Shown piece after piece: positions 8,979-17,112 of a stretch of DNA of 64,000 nt. The position numbers were made by a program, and so were the translations under genes. The stretch lies in contig NC_007760.1 in assembly GCF_000013385.1 (NCBI RefSeq), positions 1,923,001-1,987,000 on the forward strand, written 5' to 3'. Numbering within the stretch: position 1 is the first letter of the stretch; the number at the start of each line of letters is the position of its first letter. The notes under the pieces are model-generated. The model did not search any database. It had not been told where the DNA came from and saw only the letters and a list, made by a program, of their open reading frames with translations. The DNA is from Anaeromyxobacter dehalogenans 2CP-C. GTDB taxonomy: Bacteria; Myxococcota; Myxococcia; Myxococcales; Anaeromyxobacteraceae.

Positions 8979-9974
8979 CTACTCGAGCTTCATCGCGGCG
9001 CGGACCTGGACCATGTTCGCCTCGGCCGCGGCGCGCGCCTTCTCGTTCCCGAGCTGCACGAGATCGTCGAGGTCCTTCGGCTTCGCGAGCAGCGCCTCGC
9101 GGCGCGCGCGCATCTCCTCCTGCTGCGGCAGCAGCCGCTCGAGCAGCTTCTTCTTGCAGTCCACGCAGCCGATCCCGGCGGTGCGGCAGTTCTGGTCCAC
9201 CCAGGCGACCGTCTCGGCGTCGCTCGTCACCTTGTGCAGGTAGAAGACGCCGCAGACGTCCGGGTTGCCCGGGTCCTGCCGCCGCTTGCGGGCCGGGTCG
9301 GTGACCATGCCCATGATCTTCTTCTGCGTGGACTCGGCGCTCTCGCCGAGGTCGATGGTGTTGCCGTAGCTCTTCGACATCTTCCGGCCGTCGGTGCCCA
9401 GGATCTTGGGCGCCGCGGTGAGCAGCGGCTGCGGCTCGGGGAACACCTCGCCGTAGTGGAAGTTGAACTTCCGGACGATCTCGCGCGACAGCTCCAGGTG
9501 CGGGACCTGGTCCACGCCCACCGGCACGCGCGTCGCCTTGTACAGGATGATGTCCGCGGTCATCAGCACCGGGTAGCCGAGAAAGCCGTACAGGGCGAGG
9601 TCGCGGTCGGTGATGTTCTCCCGCTGCTCCTTGTACGTGGGCGAGCGCTCCAGCCAGCCGAGCGGGGTGATCATCCCGAGCAGCAGGTTCAGCTCGGCGT
9701 GCTGCTTCACCCGGCTCTGGATGAACAGCGTCGCCTTGGACGTGTCGATGCCCGCGGCGATGAAGTCCACGAACATCTCGCGCTCGGCCTGCTTGATGAC
9801 CGAGGTGTCGTGGTAGTTCGTGGTGAGCGCGTGCCAGTCCGCGCTGAAGAAGAAGCACTCGTTGTCGTCCTGGAGCTTGACCCAGTTCGCGAGCGCGCCG
9901 TGCAGGTGGCCGAGGTGGAGGCGGCCGGTGGGCCGCATGCCGCTGACGATGATGGGGCGCTTCGCTTCCGACAT
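8979..9974 (-). CDS. trpS: Tryptophan-tRNA ligase
   Basis: Class I aminoacyl-tRNA synthetase that charges tRNA-Trp, 331 residues, the normal family length. The HIGH-type motif is GRLHLGHLHGALANW (about residues 17-31) and the KMSKS loop is GRKMSKSYGN (about 201-210). A cysteine cluster (CRTAGIGCVDC) near residues 260-275 resembles the Cys-containing inserts of some TrpRS. The start is ATG 9974 (MSEAKRPII). It sits 18 bases after the site-2 protease stop and 28 bases before scpA in the same operon. Confidence 0.96.
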   Translation of the reverse strand: MSEAKRPIIVSGMRPTGRLHLGHLHGALANWVKLQDDNECFFFSADWHALTTNYHDTSVIKQAEREMFVDFIAAGIDTSKATLFIQSRVKQHAELNLLLGMITPLGWLERSPTYKEQRENITDRDLALYGFLGYPVLMTADIILYKATRVPVGVDQVPHLELSREIVRKFNFHYGEVFPEPQPLLTAAPKILGTDGRKMSKSYGNTIDLGESAESTQKKIMGMVTDPARKRRQDPGNPDVCGVFYLHKVTSDAETVAWVDQNCRTAGIGCVDCKKKLLERLLPQQEEMRARREALLAKPKDLDDLVQLGNEKARAAAEANMVQVRAAMKLE

Positions 9975-9991
9975 GTTGCCGATCCCGCGGC

Positions 9992-10660
9992 CTAGGCCGC
10001 GCTGATGAAGTTGACGAGGTTCGCGAGCAGGCCGAACAGGTAGGAGAACGGGCCGGCGATCAGGCGTCCGCCGAAGATGAACACGGCGAGCAGCAGGAAC
10101 GGCGCCAGCGCCGTCACCCGTTCCCACCCCGCCCGGAAGCGGAGCGGCATGTAGCCGTCCACGATCCGGCTTCCGTCGAGCGGCGGCACCGGGATCAGGT
10201 TGAACAGGGCGAGCGCGAGGTTGACCACCAGGACGTTCTCGAGCAGCTCGCGCACCCCGCCGCCGGACGCCAGGGTGGCGGGCGCGTACCGCCCGAGGAG
10301 GCCGAACGTCACCGCCGCGAGCAGGGACAGCAGGAGGTTGGAGAGCGGGCCCGCCCCCGCCGTCCAGGCCATGCCGCGCCCCATGTGCACTCCGCGCCGG
10401 AAGCGCGCCGGGTTCACCGGGACGGGCTTGGCCCACCCGAACATGAACCCCGTGCCGGAGATCAAGAGGATGAGCGGCAGCACGAGCGTGCCGAAGGGGT
10501 CGATGTGCGAGAGCGGGTTCAGCGTCAGCCGGCCGGCGCGGCTGGCCGTATCGTCCCCGAGCTTCTGAGCGCTCCACGCGTGCGCGTACTCGTGCACGGA
10601 AAGCGACAGGATCAGGGGAATGAGGGCGGCAACCGCATGAGCGATGTTGAAGGACGGCAA
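9992..10660 (-). CDS. Site-2 protease family (M50) membrane metalloprotease
   Basis: A 222-residue multi-pass membrane protein. HEYAH (about residues 23-27) is the zinc-binding HExxH motif in the first helix, and NLIPVPPLDGSRI (about residues 156-168) is the NPxDG-type second metal motif of S2P-like proteases. No PDZ domain is present, so it is the compact type of unknown substrate, not RseP. The start is a TTG at 10660 with GGGG seven or eight bases upstream. It is the first gene of the trpS-scpAB operon, about 20 bases after the predicted transcription start. Confidence 0.9.
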   Translation of the reverse strand: MPSFNIAHAVAALIPLILSLSVHEYAHAWSAQKLGDDTASRAGRLTLNPLSHIDPFGTLVLPLILLISGTGFMFGWAKPVPVNPARFRRGVHMGRGMAWTAGAGPLSNLLLSLLAAVTFGLLGRYAPATLASGGGVRELLENVLVVNLALALFNLIPVPPLDGSRIVDGYMPLRFRAGWERVTALAPFLLLAVFIFGGRLIAGPFSYLFGLLANLVNFISAA

Positions 10661-10686
10661 ACGTAAGCCCCGAACAGGAAAGCGGT

Positions 10687-10715
10687 TCTTTAGCAGCGTG
10701 GCGCCGGGCGGTCAA
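10687..10715 (-). promoter_or_regulatory. Sigma-70-type promoter for the site-2 protease/trpS/scpAB operon
   Basis: On the minus strand TTGACC (10715-10710) is followed after exactly 17 bases by TAAAGA (10692-10687). It points at the TTG start 27 bases downstream of the -10, giving a very short leader. The surrounding 10661-10809 holds nothing else I can identify. Confidence 0.5.
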
Positions 10716-10809
10716 CGCGCTCGGCGGCCGCCGGACGCGCCCGGGCCGCGGCCCGCTCCCCTCGAAACCGCCGGGGCGCGCCGATTCCGCCCGGGGGGCG
10801 TGGCGCGGC

Positions 10810-11706
10810 TCAGGCGCGGGGGTGGAAGCGGTCGTAGAGCCGCTTCACGTGGGTGCGGTCCACGTGGGTGTAGATCTGGGTCGTGGAGACGTCGGCGTGG
10901 CCCAGCATCTCCTGGACCGCGCGCAGGTCGGCGCCCCCCTCCAGCAGGTGGGTGGCGAACGAGTGGCGCAGCTTGTGCGGCGAGATGCGCCGGCGGATGC
11001 CCGCGCGCCGGGCGCAGCGGTCCAGGATCTTCGCGAACCCCTGCCGCGTCATCCGGCCGCCGCGGGGCGTGACGAACAGGTCCTTCGAGCGGCGGCCGTG
11101 GAGCAGCCGCTCCCGCGCGACCGCCAGGTAGGCCTTCACCGCGTCGGCGGCGGGCGCGCCCACCGGCACGATCCGCTCCTTGTCGCCCTTGCCGCGGGCG
11201 ACGAGCACCCGGGTCTCGAGGTTCACGTCGTTCAGCTGGAGCGAGACGAGCTCGGAGACGCGCAGCCCGGTAGCGTAGAGCAGCTCCAGCATGGCGCGGT
11301 CGCGGATCCCGGCGGCGCTGCGCACGTCGGGCGCGGCCAGCAGCCGGTCCACCTCGTCGTGCGAGAGCAGGCCCGGCAGGCGGCGCCCGGGGCGCGGCGA
11401 CTCGATCTCGTCGGACGGGTCGGCGGAGGTGACGCGCTCGGCGGCGAGGAGCCGGTGCAGCGAGCGGATGGCGGAGAGCGCCCGGGCCTGCGAGCGCGGC
11501 GACAGGCCGCGGCGGACCAGCTCGGCGAGGTGGGCCTGGATCTCGGAGCGGCCCACCCGCTCCCAGGCGTCCACCCCGAGCTCGTCCAGGTGCTCGAGGT
11601 AGCGGCGCAGGTCGCGGCCGTAGGCCTCGACGCTGTTCTCGGCCAGCCCCTTCTCCACGCGCACGTGGGCGAGGAACAGGTCGAGGGCGGGCTCCAGCGC
11701 GGACAT
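10810..11706 (-). CDS. xerD: Site-specific tyrosine recombinase XerC/XerD type
   Basis: This 298-residue protein has the size and two-domain plan of Xer recombinases, which resolve chromosome dimers at dif. The N-terminal SAM-like core-binding domain covers about 1-95. In the catalytic domain the first Arg is in ATGLRVSELVSL, the HxxR is HKLRHSFATHLL, the second His is LGHADVSTTQIYTH, and the nucleophilic Tyr follows in that segment. XerD is favoured over XerC by overall likeness only. It starts at ATG 11706, 56 bases after the Sua5-like gene on the same strand. No dif-like site was recognised. Confidence 0.92.
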   Translation of the reverse strand: MSALEPALDLFLAHVRVEKGLAENSVEAYGRDLRRYLEHLDELGVDAWERVGRSEIQAHLAELVRRGLSPRSQARALSAIRSLHRLLAAERVTSADPSDEIESPRPGRRLPGLLSHDEVDRLLAAPDVRSAAGIRDRAMLELLYATGLRVSELVSLQLNDVNLETRVLVARGKGDKERIVPVGAPAADAVKAYLAVARERLLHGRRSKDLFVTPRGGRMTRQGFAKILDRCARRAGIRRRISPHKLRHSFATHLLEGGADLRAVQEMLGHADVSTTQIYTHVDRTHVKRLYDRFHPRA

Positions 11707-11762
11707 CGCGCCGACGATAGCGCCGCGCCGCCCCGCGTCCAGTTCGCGGAGCAACGCCGGCG

Positions 11763-12386
11763 TCACTCCATCAGGTCGGAGACGTCGCCCTTGCCGACGC
11801 GGACCACCACCGGCTCCGGGCCGGAGAGGTCGATCACCGACGACGGCTCGGCCGGGCGGAACCCCGCGTCCAGGATGAGGTCGAGCCCGTGGCCCAGCTC
11901 CTCCTTGATGTCGCGCGCGTCGATGAGGACGTCGCCGTCGGGCCGCGCCGCCGAGGTGGAGATGAGCGGGTGGCCGAGCCGGCGCACCAGCTCGAGCGCG
12001 ATGGGGCTGTCCGGGATGCGGATGCCGACCGTCTTCTGCCGGCGCAGCACCAGCTCCGGCACGAGGCGGGTGGCGGGCAGGATGAACGTGAACGGCCCGG
12101 GCACCTTGCGCCGCAGCACCCGGTAGGCGGCGTTGTCCACGATGGCGTAGCGCGAGATCTCGGCCAGGTCCTGGCAGATGAACGCCAGCTCGTGGGTGCG
12201 CGGGAGCTGCTTCAGCTGGTAGATGCGCTCGATGGCGCGCTTGTCGAACAGGTCGCAGCCGATGCCGTAGAACGTGTCGGTGGGGTACGCGATCACGCCG
12301 CCGGACGAGAGCGCCGAGACGGCGCGCTCGATCACGCGCGGCTGCGGGTGGAGGGGATCGATCTCGACGATGGGCGCGGCCGGCAT
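11763..12386 (-). CDS. Sua5/YciO/YrdC-family protein (putative threonylcarbamoyl-AMP synthase)
   Basis: This 207-residue single-domain protein carries the YrdC signature GGVIAYPTDTFYGIGCDLFD, then KQLPRTHELAFICQDLAEIS, RKVPGPFTFILPAT and HPLISTSAARPDGD. YrdC/TsaC makes threonylcarbamoyl-AMP from Thr, bicarbonate and ATP for the t6A37 modification of tRNA. The Arg in RTHELAF instead of the KxRP of TsaC brings it nearer the YciO branch, so the reaction is likely but not certain. The start is ATG 12386; the longer frame upstream is Arg/Gly-rich and not conserved-looking. Confidence 0.85.
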   Translation of the reverse strand: MPAAPIVEIDPLHPQPRVIERAVSALSSGGVIAYPTDTFYGIGCDLFDKRAIERIYQLKQLPRTHELAFICQDLAEISRYAIVDNAAYRVLRRKVPGPFTFILPATRLVPELVLRRQKTVGIRIPDSPIALELVRRLGHPLISTSAARPDGDVLIDARDIKEELGHGLDLILDAGFRPAEPSSVIDLSGPEPVVVRVGKGDVSDLME

Positions 12387-12500
12387 GAGCCCGCGATCTA
12401 GCAGCTTTCCGCCGGCTCCCCAAGCGCCGCGGCGGAGGCGCGCACCGCGGGCGCCCACCCGGTACGGCGGGCGGGCGTCCGCGGCGCGAACGGACCCTCG

Positions 12501-12695
12501 TCAGCTGCGGCTCTTCCCGCGCTCGATCAGCTCGCGGACCTTCTGCCCGCCCTTCTTCCCGATCTCCTCGTAGAAGGCGTGCCCGCGCTCGTCGCGCACG
12601 GCGATGCCGCCCTTGCGGCCCGCCTCCGAGACCGTCATGCCGCGCCGGCCCTCGTCCGGCTCGCCCCGCCCGACCTTCTCCTCGTGATCCGCCAT
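12501..12695 (-). CDS. Small KGG-motif (stress-induced repeat) protein
   Basis: A 64-residue hydrophilic protein with two KGG units: MTVSEAGRKGGIAVRDERG and HAFYEEIGKKGGQKVRELIE. This is the motif of the KGG family (YciG/GsiB/ConF-like general-stress proteins), whose molecular role is poorly known. It has a G-rich ribosome site (GGGAGGGGGACGGGA) directly before ATG 12695. It lies 24 bases downstream of a longer KGG gene and shares its C-terminal unit almost exactly, so it looks like a contracted paralogue in the same operon. Confidence 0.8.
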   Translation of the reverse strand: MADHEEKVGRGEPDEGRRGMTVSEAGRKGGIAVRDERGHAFYEEIGKKGGQKVRELIERGKSRS

Positions 12696-12719
12696 TCCCG
12701 TCCCCCTCCCGTCCGCGTG

Positions 12720-13115
12720 CTAGCGATCGTCCCCCATGCCCTCGCCCTTCCCCGCCTCCTCCTCGGTGCCGGCCTTCCCCTTCTCGATCAGCTCGCGGAC
12801 CTTGTGCCCGCCCTTCCGGCCGATCTCCTCGTAGAAGGGCGTCCCGCGCTCTGCCTTGATGGTCTCGCCGCCCTTCTTCCCGATCTCCTCGTAGAAGCGC
12901 GGCCCGCGCTCGGCCTTCACGGTGTCGCCGCCCTTCTTCCCGATCTCCTCGTAGAACTTGCGGCCGCGCTCGGCCTTCACCGTCTCGCCGCCCTTCTTCC
13001 CGATCTCCTCGTAGAACTTGCGGCCGCGCGTCTCACGGACCCGCACCCCGCCCTTGCGACCGGCCTCAGAGACCGTCATCGCCCCCTTGCTGCCGCCCTT
13101 CTTCTCTTCAGCCAT
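12720..13115 (-). CDS. KGG-repeat protein built from 20-residue tandem units
   Basis: A 131-residue, highly charged protein without hydrophobic segments. After MAEEKKGGSKG comes the MTVSEAGRKGGVRVRETRG unit, then repeats of GRKFYEEIGKKGGETVKAER (20 residues): three nearly perfect and a fourth that turns into RKGGHKVRELIEKGK, with an acidic Glu/Gly tail. The KGG motif is known from desiccation and general-stress proteins. The start at ATG 13115 overlaps the 3' end of the ATP-grasp gene by 8 bp, so translation is probably coupled. That raises the possibility that this protein is a substrate of the ligase (inference). Confidence 0.85.
   Translation of the reverse strand: MAEEKKGGSKGAMTVSEAGRKGGVRVRETRGRKFYEEIGKKGGETVKAERGRKFYEEIGKKGGDTVKAERGPRFYEEIGKKGGETIKAERGTPFYEEIGRKGGHKVRELIEKGKAGTEEEAGKGEGMGDDR
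12811..13020 (-). repeat. 60-bp tandem DNA repeat inside the KGG gene
   Basis: The blocks 12841-12900, 12901-12960 and 12961-13020 are near-identical 60-bp units, and 12811-12840 is a partial diverged unit. Each encodes one 20-residue KGG unit. The core cttcttcccgatctcctcgt recurs exactly every 60 bases and appears once more in the small KGG gene around 12552-12571. The number of units is likely to vary between strains by slippage or recombination. Confidence 0.9.
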
Positions 13116-14052
13116 GTGTCGCCCCCGTCCGTTCACGCACAATGTGGTCGCTGGTCTTCCGCCGGCGCAGGGCCCGGGCGAGCACGTGCTCGGCGATCGC
13201 CTCCGCCATGTCGAGGCCGGTCGCCTCGAGGATCCCCTGCCAGCTCGGGTTCCCGTTCACCTCGATGACCGTCGGGCCCTCGTCGCCCATGACGAGGTCC
13301 ACGCCGGCGTAGTCCAGCTCCAGCGCGCCCGCCGCCGCCTCCGCCACCGCGCGCACCGCCACGGGGCAGTCCACCGCCTCCACCCGCCCGCCGCCGCCCA
13401 CGTTCGTGCGCCACTCGCCCTCCGGCGCGTGCCGCACCATCGCCGCCCGCGTCGCGCCCCCGACCACGAACACGCGCAGGTCGCGACCCGGGTGCGGGAC
13501 GTACGCCTGGAGGTAGACGGCGCCGTCCCTCCCCGCCCGCTCCCGGACGCGGTCCCTCCCCGCCCGATCCGGGCGGACGCGCTCCACGCCCTCGCCGAGC
13601 GAGCCCGCCAGCGGCTTCACCACCGACTCGCCGAGCCGCTCCAGCGCGCGCTCCGCGCCCGCCGGCGCCTGGGCCACCGCCGCCGGCGGCGTCGGCACCC
13701 CGGCGCGGACCAGCAGCCACGAGCTGCGGAACTTGTCCTGCGCCGCGAGCAGCGCCTCGATCCGGTTCACCACCACCGCGCCGGCTCCCTCCATCGCGCG
13801 GTAGATCTCGAACTGCGCGTCCGGATCGCCGGCCCGCCCGAGGCCGCGCGCGAGCACGAACGCGTCCACCTCCTCCATCCGCATGGTGCCGAGCGAGACG
13901 CCCACGCCTTCCGCCCCCACGCCGGCCGCCATCGCCGACGGATCGATCACCACCGCCTCGCCCCACCGGGCACACGCAGCGAGCAGGCGCTTGCTGTGCC
14001 AGTCCTCCTCCGGCCAGGCGGTCACGACCCCGATCCGGACGAAGCGTTCCAT
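13108..14052 (-). CDS. RimK-like ATP-grasp ligase
   Basis: A 314-residue ATP-grasp enzyme. The nucleotide-binding lysines are seen in NRIEALLAAQDKFRSSWLL and GESVVKPLAGSLGEG, and the metal site near the end is GPTVIEVNGNPSWQGILEAT (Glu and Asn about residue 270). Relatives such as RimK, MptN and LysX join an amino acid to a carboxylate through an acyl phosphate, often adding Glu to a protein or cofactor. No methanopterin or lysine pathway is nearby. Its stop overlaps the KGG-repeat gene by 8 bases, so that protein is the most attractive candidate partner. The actual substrate is unknown. Confidence 0.85.
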   Translation of the reverse strand: MERFVRIGVVTAWPEEDWHSKRLLAACARWGEAVVIDPSAMAAGVGAEGVGVSLGTMRMEEVDAFVLARGLGRAGDPDAQFEIYRAMEGAGAVVVNRIEALLAAQDKFRSSWLLVRAGVPTPPAAVAQAPAGAERALERLGESVVKPLAGSLGEGVERVRPDRAGRDRVRERAGRDGAVYLQAYVPHPGRDLRVFVVGGATRAAMVRHAPEGEWRTNVGGGGRVEAVDCPVAVRAVAEAAAGALELDYAGVDLVMGDEGPTVIEVNGNPSWQGILEATGLDMAEAIAEHVLARALRRRKTSDHIVRERTGATHG

Positions 14053-14274
14053 GCGAGGCTTGCTTCCCTTCCCCCACCCCGACCGCCGCGCAACATGGTG
14101 TCCATGCCCGGCTGGCTGGACAAGGGCGCGCCATCCCGAACCTTTCTCGGAGGTCCCGCCGGGTCCGGCCCGTGGCGCGGGCCGTGCGGCCGCCGGGCGT
14201 GCGTCGCGGGTGCGCGGCGCGCACGCGGAGCGGCGCGCTGCGGCGGGTGCGGAGGAACGGACCGTGAAACGCGA

Positions 14275-17067
14275 TCAGTCGGCGCGGGCGAGCGCGGCCT
14301 CCAGCGCGGCGACCACGCGCTCGGCCTGCGCGCCCTCCAGCGGCCGGCCGTCGGCCGTGCGGACGTAGAACGCGTCGGCCGCCCGGTGGCCCTCGGTCGC
14401 GATGCGCGCCAGGTCCACCGACACGCCCAGCTCGAAGAACGTGCGGGCGACGGTGTGCAGCAGGCCGACGCGGTCGGCGGTGAAGACGTCCACCACGCTG
14501 TGGGCCCGGGCGCTGTGGTTGTCGATCACGATCTTGGTGGGCACGCGCGGGAGCGGCTTCGCGGCGACCGTGGAGGCGCGCAGGCGCCGGGTCATCAGGG
14601 CGTCGAGCGGCTCCTCGCCCGCGAGCACGCGCGCCAGGTCGCGCCGCGCGGCGCGCCACCGCGCCGGCTCGACCGGCCCGTCGTCCGGCCCGCGCAGCTC
14701 GAACACGTCGAGCGCCCGGCCGGCCAGCCAGCCGGCCGCCGCCGGATCGGGCGAGCTGGAGAAGACCTCGGCGTGCTGGATGTCGATGCGGTGGGCCGCC
14801 AGCACGCCCGCCACGGTGGCGAGCAGGCCGGGGCGATCGCGGGCGGTGAGCGCCAGCTCGGTCACCCCCAGGTCGCGCCGGTGGCGGAGCGCCCCGGCGA
14901 TCACCCGGTCGCGGCCGAGCTGGAGCAGGCGCAGGTGGTGCGGCGCCTCCTCGGGCCCCGCGGTGAGGAAGTACCGCGCCGGCATGGCGGCGACGAAGCG
15001 CCGCCGGTCGTCCTCCGACGCGTGGCGCGGGCTGGCGGCGAGCGCGCCGGCCACCCGCGTCCGCCCGGCGGCCTCGGCGGTCCCGGGCTCGGGGCGGCGC
15101 TCCCCGCGCTGCAGGACCTCGCGCGTCTTCCCGAACAGCTCGAGCAGCAGCCGCGCCTTCCACTCGGTCCAGGTGCGCGGGCCGACCGTGGCCATGTCCG
15201 CGTAGGTGAGCAGGTACAGCTTCTCCAGCCGGTCGAGCGTGCCGACCTCCTCCGCGAACGCGTGGATGAGATCGGGATCCGAGAGATCGCGCCGCTGCGC
15301 GATGGCGGACATCCGCAGGTGCTTCAGCACCAGCCACTCGATGTCGGCGGCGTCGGCCGGGTCCACGCCCATCCGCACGCAGGCCTCGGCGGCAATCTCC
15401 GCGCCGCGCACCGAGTGGTCCTTGCCGGCGCCCTTGCCGATGTCGTGGAACAGCGTGCCGAGGTACAGCGCGAGCGGCCGCGCCTGGGCCTGCATGAGCT
15501 CGCCCAGCACCGGCTCCTTCACGTCCCCGCAGCGGAGCGCGAACAGGCGGCGCACCGCGAACAGGGAGTGAACGTCCACCGTGTACACGTGGTAGACGTC
15601 GATCTGCCGGCGGGCGGTGATCCGCGCGAACTCGGGCAGCACCTTGGGCAGCACGCCCAGCTCGTGCAGCTGCGTGAGGAACCGGCCGCGGGTCCCGGGC
15701 CGCGTGAAGCACGCCAGCAGCTCCTGGTTCAGCTCCGGGTCGGCGGCCGCCTCGAGCGGCAGCTCCTCGGCGACCTGCGCGGCCAGGTCCCGCGCGTACG
15801 GGTACAGGTCGAGCTGCTCCCGGTCCGCCGCCGCGAACAGGCGCACCAGCGCGGCGGGCGAGCGGCGCAGCACGTCCTTGTCCGAGACGGTGAGCCGGCC
15901 GCGGAACACCTTCAGCTCGCCGCCGGGCAGGAACCGGTCCGCGGCGCGGGTGGGCTGCCCCTGCAGCACCGGCACCGGCCGCTCCGCGCCGATGGTGGCG
16001 GCGGGCGGCGGCACCATGCGCCAGCCGGTGGCGGTCTGCGTCTCCAGGCACCGGTCCACGATCGCGTCGCACGCCACCAGCACCGCCTTCGCGGCCAGGT
16101 AGTAGTGGCGCATGAACTCCTCGACCCCGCTCGCGCCCTCGCGGTCGCGGTAGCCCATCGCCTCCGCCACCTGCGGCTGCACGTCGAACGTGAGCTGGTC
16201 CCACTTGCGGCCGGCGAGGTAGTGCATCTCGTTGCGCACCCGCCAGAGGAAGTCGCGGGCGCGGCGCATCTCCCGGATGTCGCGCTCCGGCAGCAGCGCG
16301 CGCGACAGCAGCTCGGTGATCCCGGCGACCTTGAAGCGCACCCGCGCCAGCCACAGCGCCGACTGGAGATCCCGCAGCCCGCCCTCCGACTCCTTCACGT
16401 TCGGCTCGAGCAGGTAGAGCGAGTCGCCGAAGCGCTCGCGGCGGCCGCGCATCTCGTCGAGCTTGTCCTGCAGGAACTTCTCCACCTTGGCGGTGGAGAG
16501 CCCGTGCAGCTCCTCGCGCTCCAGCTCGCGGTACAGGTCGCGGTCGCCGCCCAGCCACCGGAGGTCGAGCAGCGCGGTGCGCGCGGTGTGGTCCTCGGAG
16601 GCGAGCTGGTCGCAGGTCTTCAGGTCGCGGACCGCGTAGCCGACCTCGAGCCGCAGGTCCCAGAGCGCGTAGACCAGGCGCTCCGCCGCGGTCTTCACGA
16701 ACGCGTCCGGCTTCCCCGGCGCGTGGAGCACGAGCAGGTCCACGTCGCTGAACGGGGCCAGCTCGCGCCGGCCGTAGCCGCCCAGCGCCACCAGCGAGAC
16801 CGGCGAGGGCGCGTGCGCCCGGCCCGCCTCCGCCACCGCGCGGTCCAACAGCGCGCCCACCACCCGGTCCATGGCGGCGCTCTGGAGGCGGACCACCGTG
16901 TGCCCGCTCGCCCCCGCCCGGTGGACGTCCTCGACGTACCGGCGCAGCTCCGCGAACGCGGCCTTCGGATCGCCGGTCACCTGCGGCAGCTCGGCGAGCT
17001 TCGCCTCGAACTCGAACGGCGCGGCCACGGGGAGGTTGATCAGGGCGTCGAGCGCGGGGGGCGTCAT
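14275..17067 (-). CDS. glnD: Bifunctional PII uridylyltransferase / uridylyl-removing enzyme
   Basis: 930 residues, the usual GlnD length. The nucleotidyltransferase domain has GGYGRRELAPFSDVDLLVLH (about residues 96-115). The uridylyl-removing HD domain shows TLFHDIGKGAGKDHSVRGAE (about 455-475). Two ACT domains close the protein (around ALTARDRPGLLATVAGVLAA and FTADRVGLLHTVARTFFELG). It senses glutamine and modifies PII proteins, and so controls nitrogen assimilation. It starts at ATG 17067 and stands alone: 222 bases separate it from the ATP-grasp gene and 45 bases from the M61 peptidase, all on the same strand. Confidence 0.96.
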   Translation of the reverse strand: MTPPALDALINLPVAAPFEFEAKLAELPQVTGDPKAAFAELRRYVEDVHRAGASGHTVVRLQSAAMDRVVGALLDRAVAEAGRAHAPSPVSLVALGGYGRRELAPFSDVDLLVLHAPGKPDAFVKTAAERLVYALWDLRLEVGYAVRDLKTCDQLASEDHTARTALLDLRWLGGDRDLYRELEREELHGLSTAKVEKFLQDKLDEMRGRRERFGDSLYLLEPNVKESEGGLRDLQSALWLARVRFKVAGITELLSRALLPERDIREMRRARDFLWRVRNEMHYLAGRKWDQLTFDVQPQVAEAMGYRDREGASGVEEFMRHYYLAAKAVLVACDAIVDRCLETQTATGWRMVPPPAATIGAERPVPVLQGQPTRAADRFLPGGELKVFRGRLTVSDKDVLRRSPAALVRLFAAADREQLDLYPYARDLAAQVAEELPLEAAADPELNQELLACFTRPGTRGRFLTQLHELGVLPKVLPEFARITARRQIDVYHVYTVDVHSLFAVRRLFALRCGDVKEPVLGELMQAQARPLALYLGTLFHDIGKGAGKDHSVRGAEIAAEACVRMGVDPADAADIEWLVLKHLRMSAIAQRRDLSDPDLIHAFAEEVGTLDRLEKLYLLTYADMATVGPRTWTEWKARLLLELFGKTREVLQRGERRPEPGTAEAAGRTRVAGALAASPRHASEDDRRRFVAAMPARYFLTAGPEEAPHHLRLLQLGRDRVIAGALRHRRDLGVTELALTARDRPGLLATVAGVLAAHRIDIQHAEVFSSSPDPAAAGWLAGRALDVFELRGPDDGPVEPARWRAARRDLARVLAGEEPLDALMTRRLRASTVAAKPLPRVPTKIVIDNHSARAHSVVDVFTADRVGLLHTVARTFFELGVSVDLARIATEGHRAADAFYVRTADGRPLEGAQAERVVAALEAALARAD

Positions 17068-17112
17068 CGCGCCGGAGTATAGCGTCGCCCGGCCCCGCGC
17101 TCCCGCCGCCGA

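Noticed and set aside
12811-13020. Regular 60-bp repeats as a CRISPR array
   Set aside because: Units are contiguous and coding, with no variable spacers and no cas genes nearby.
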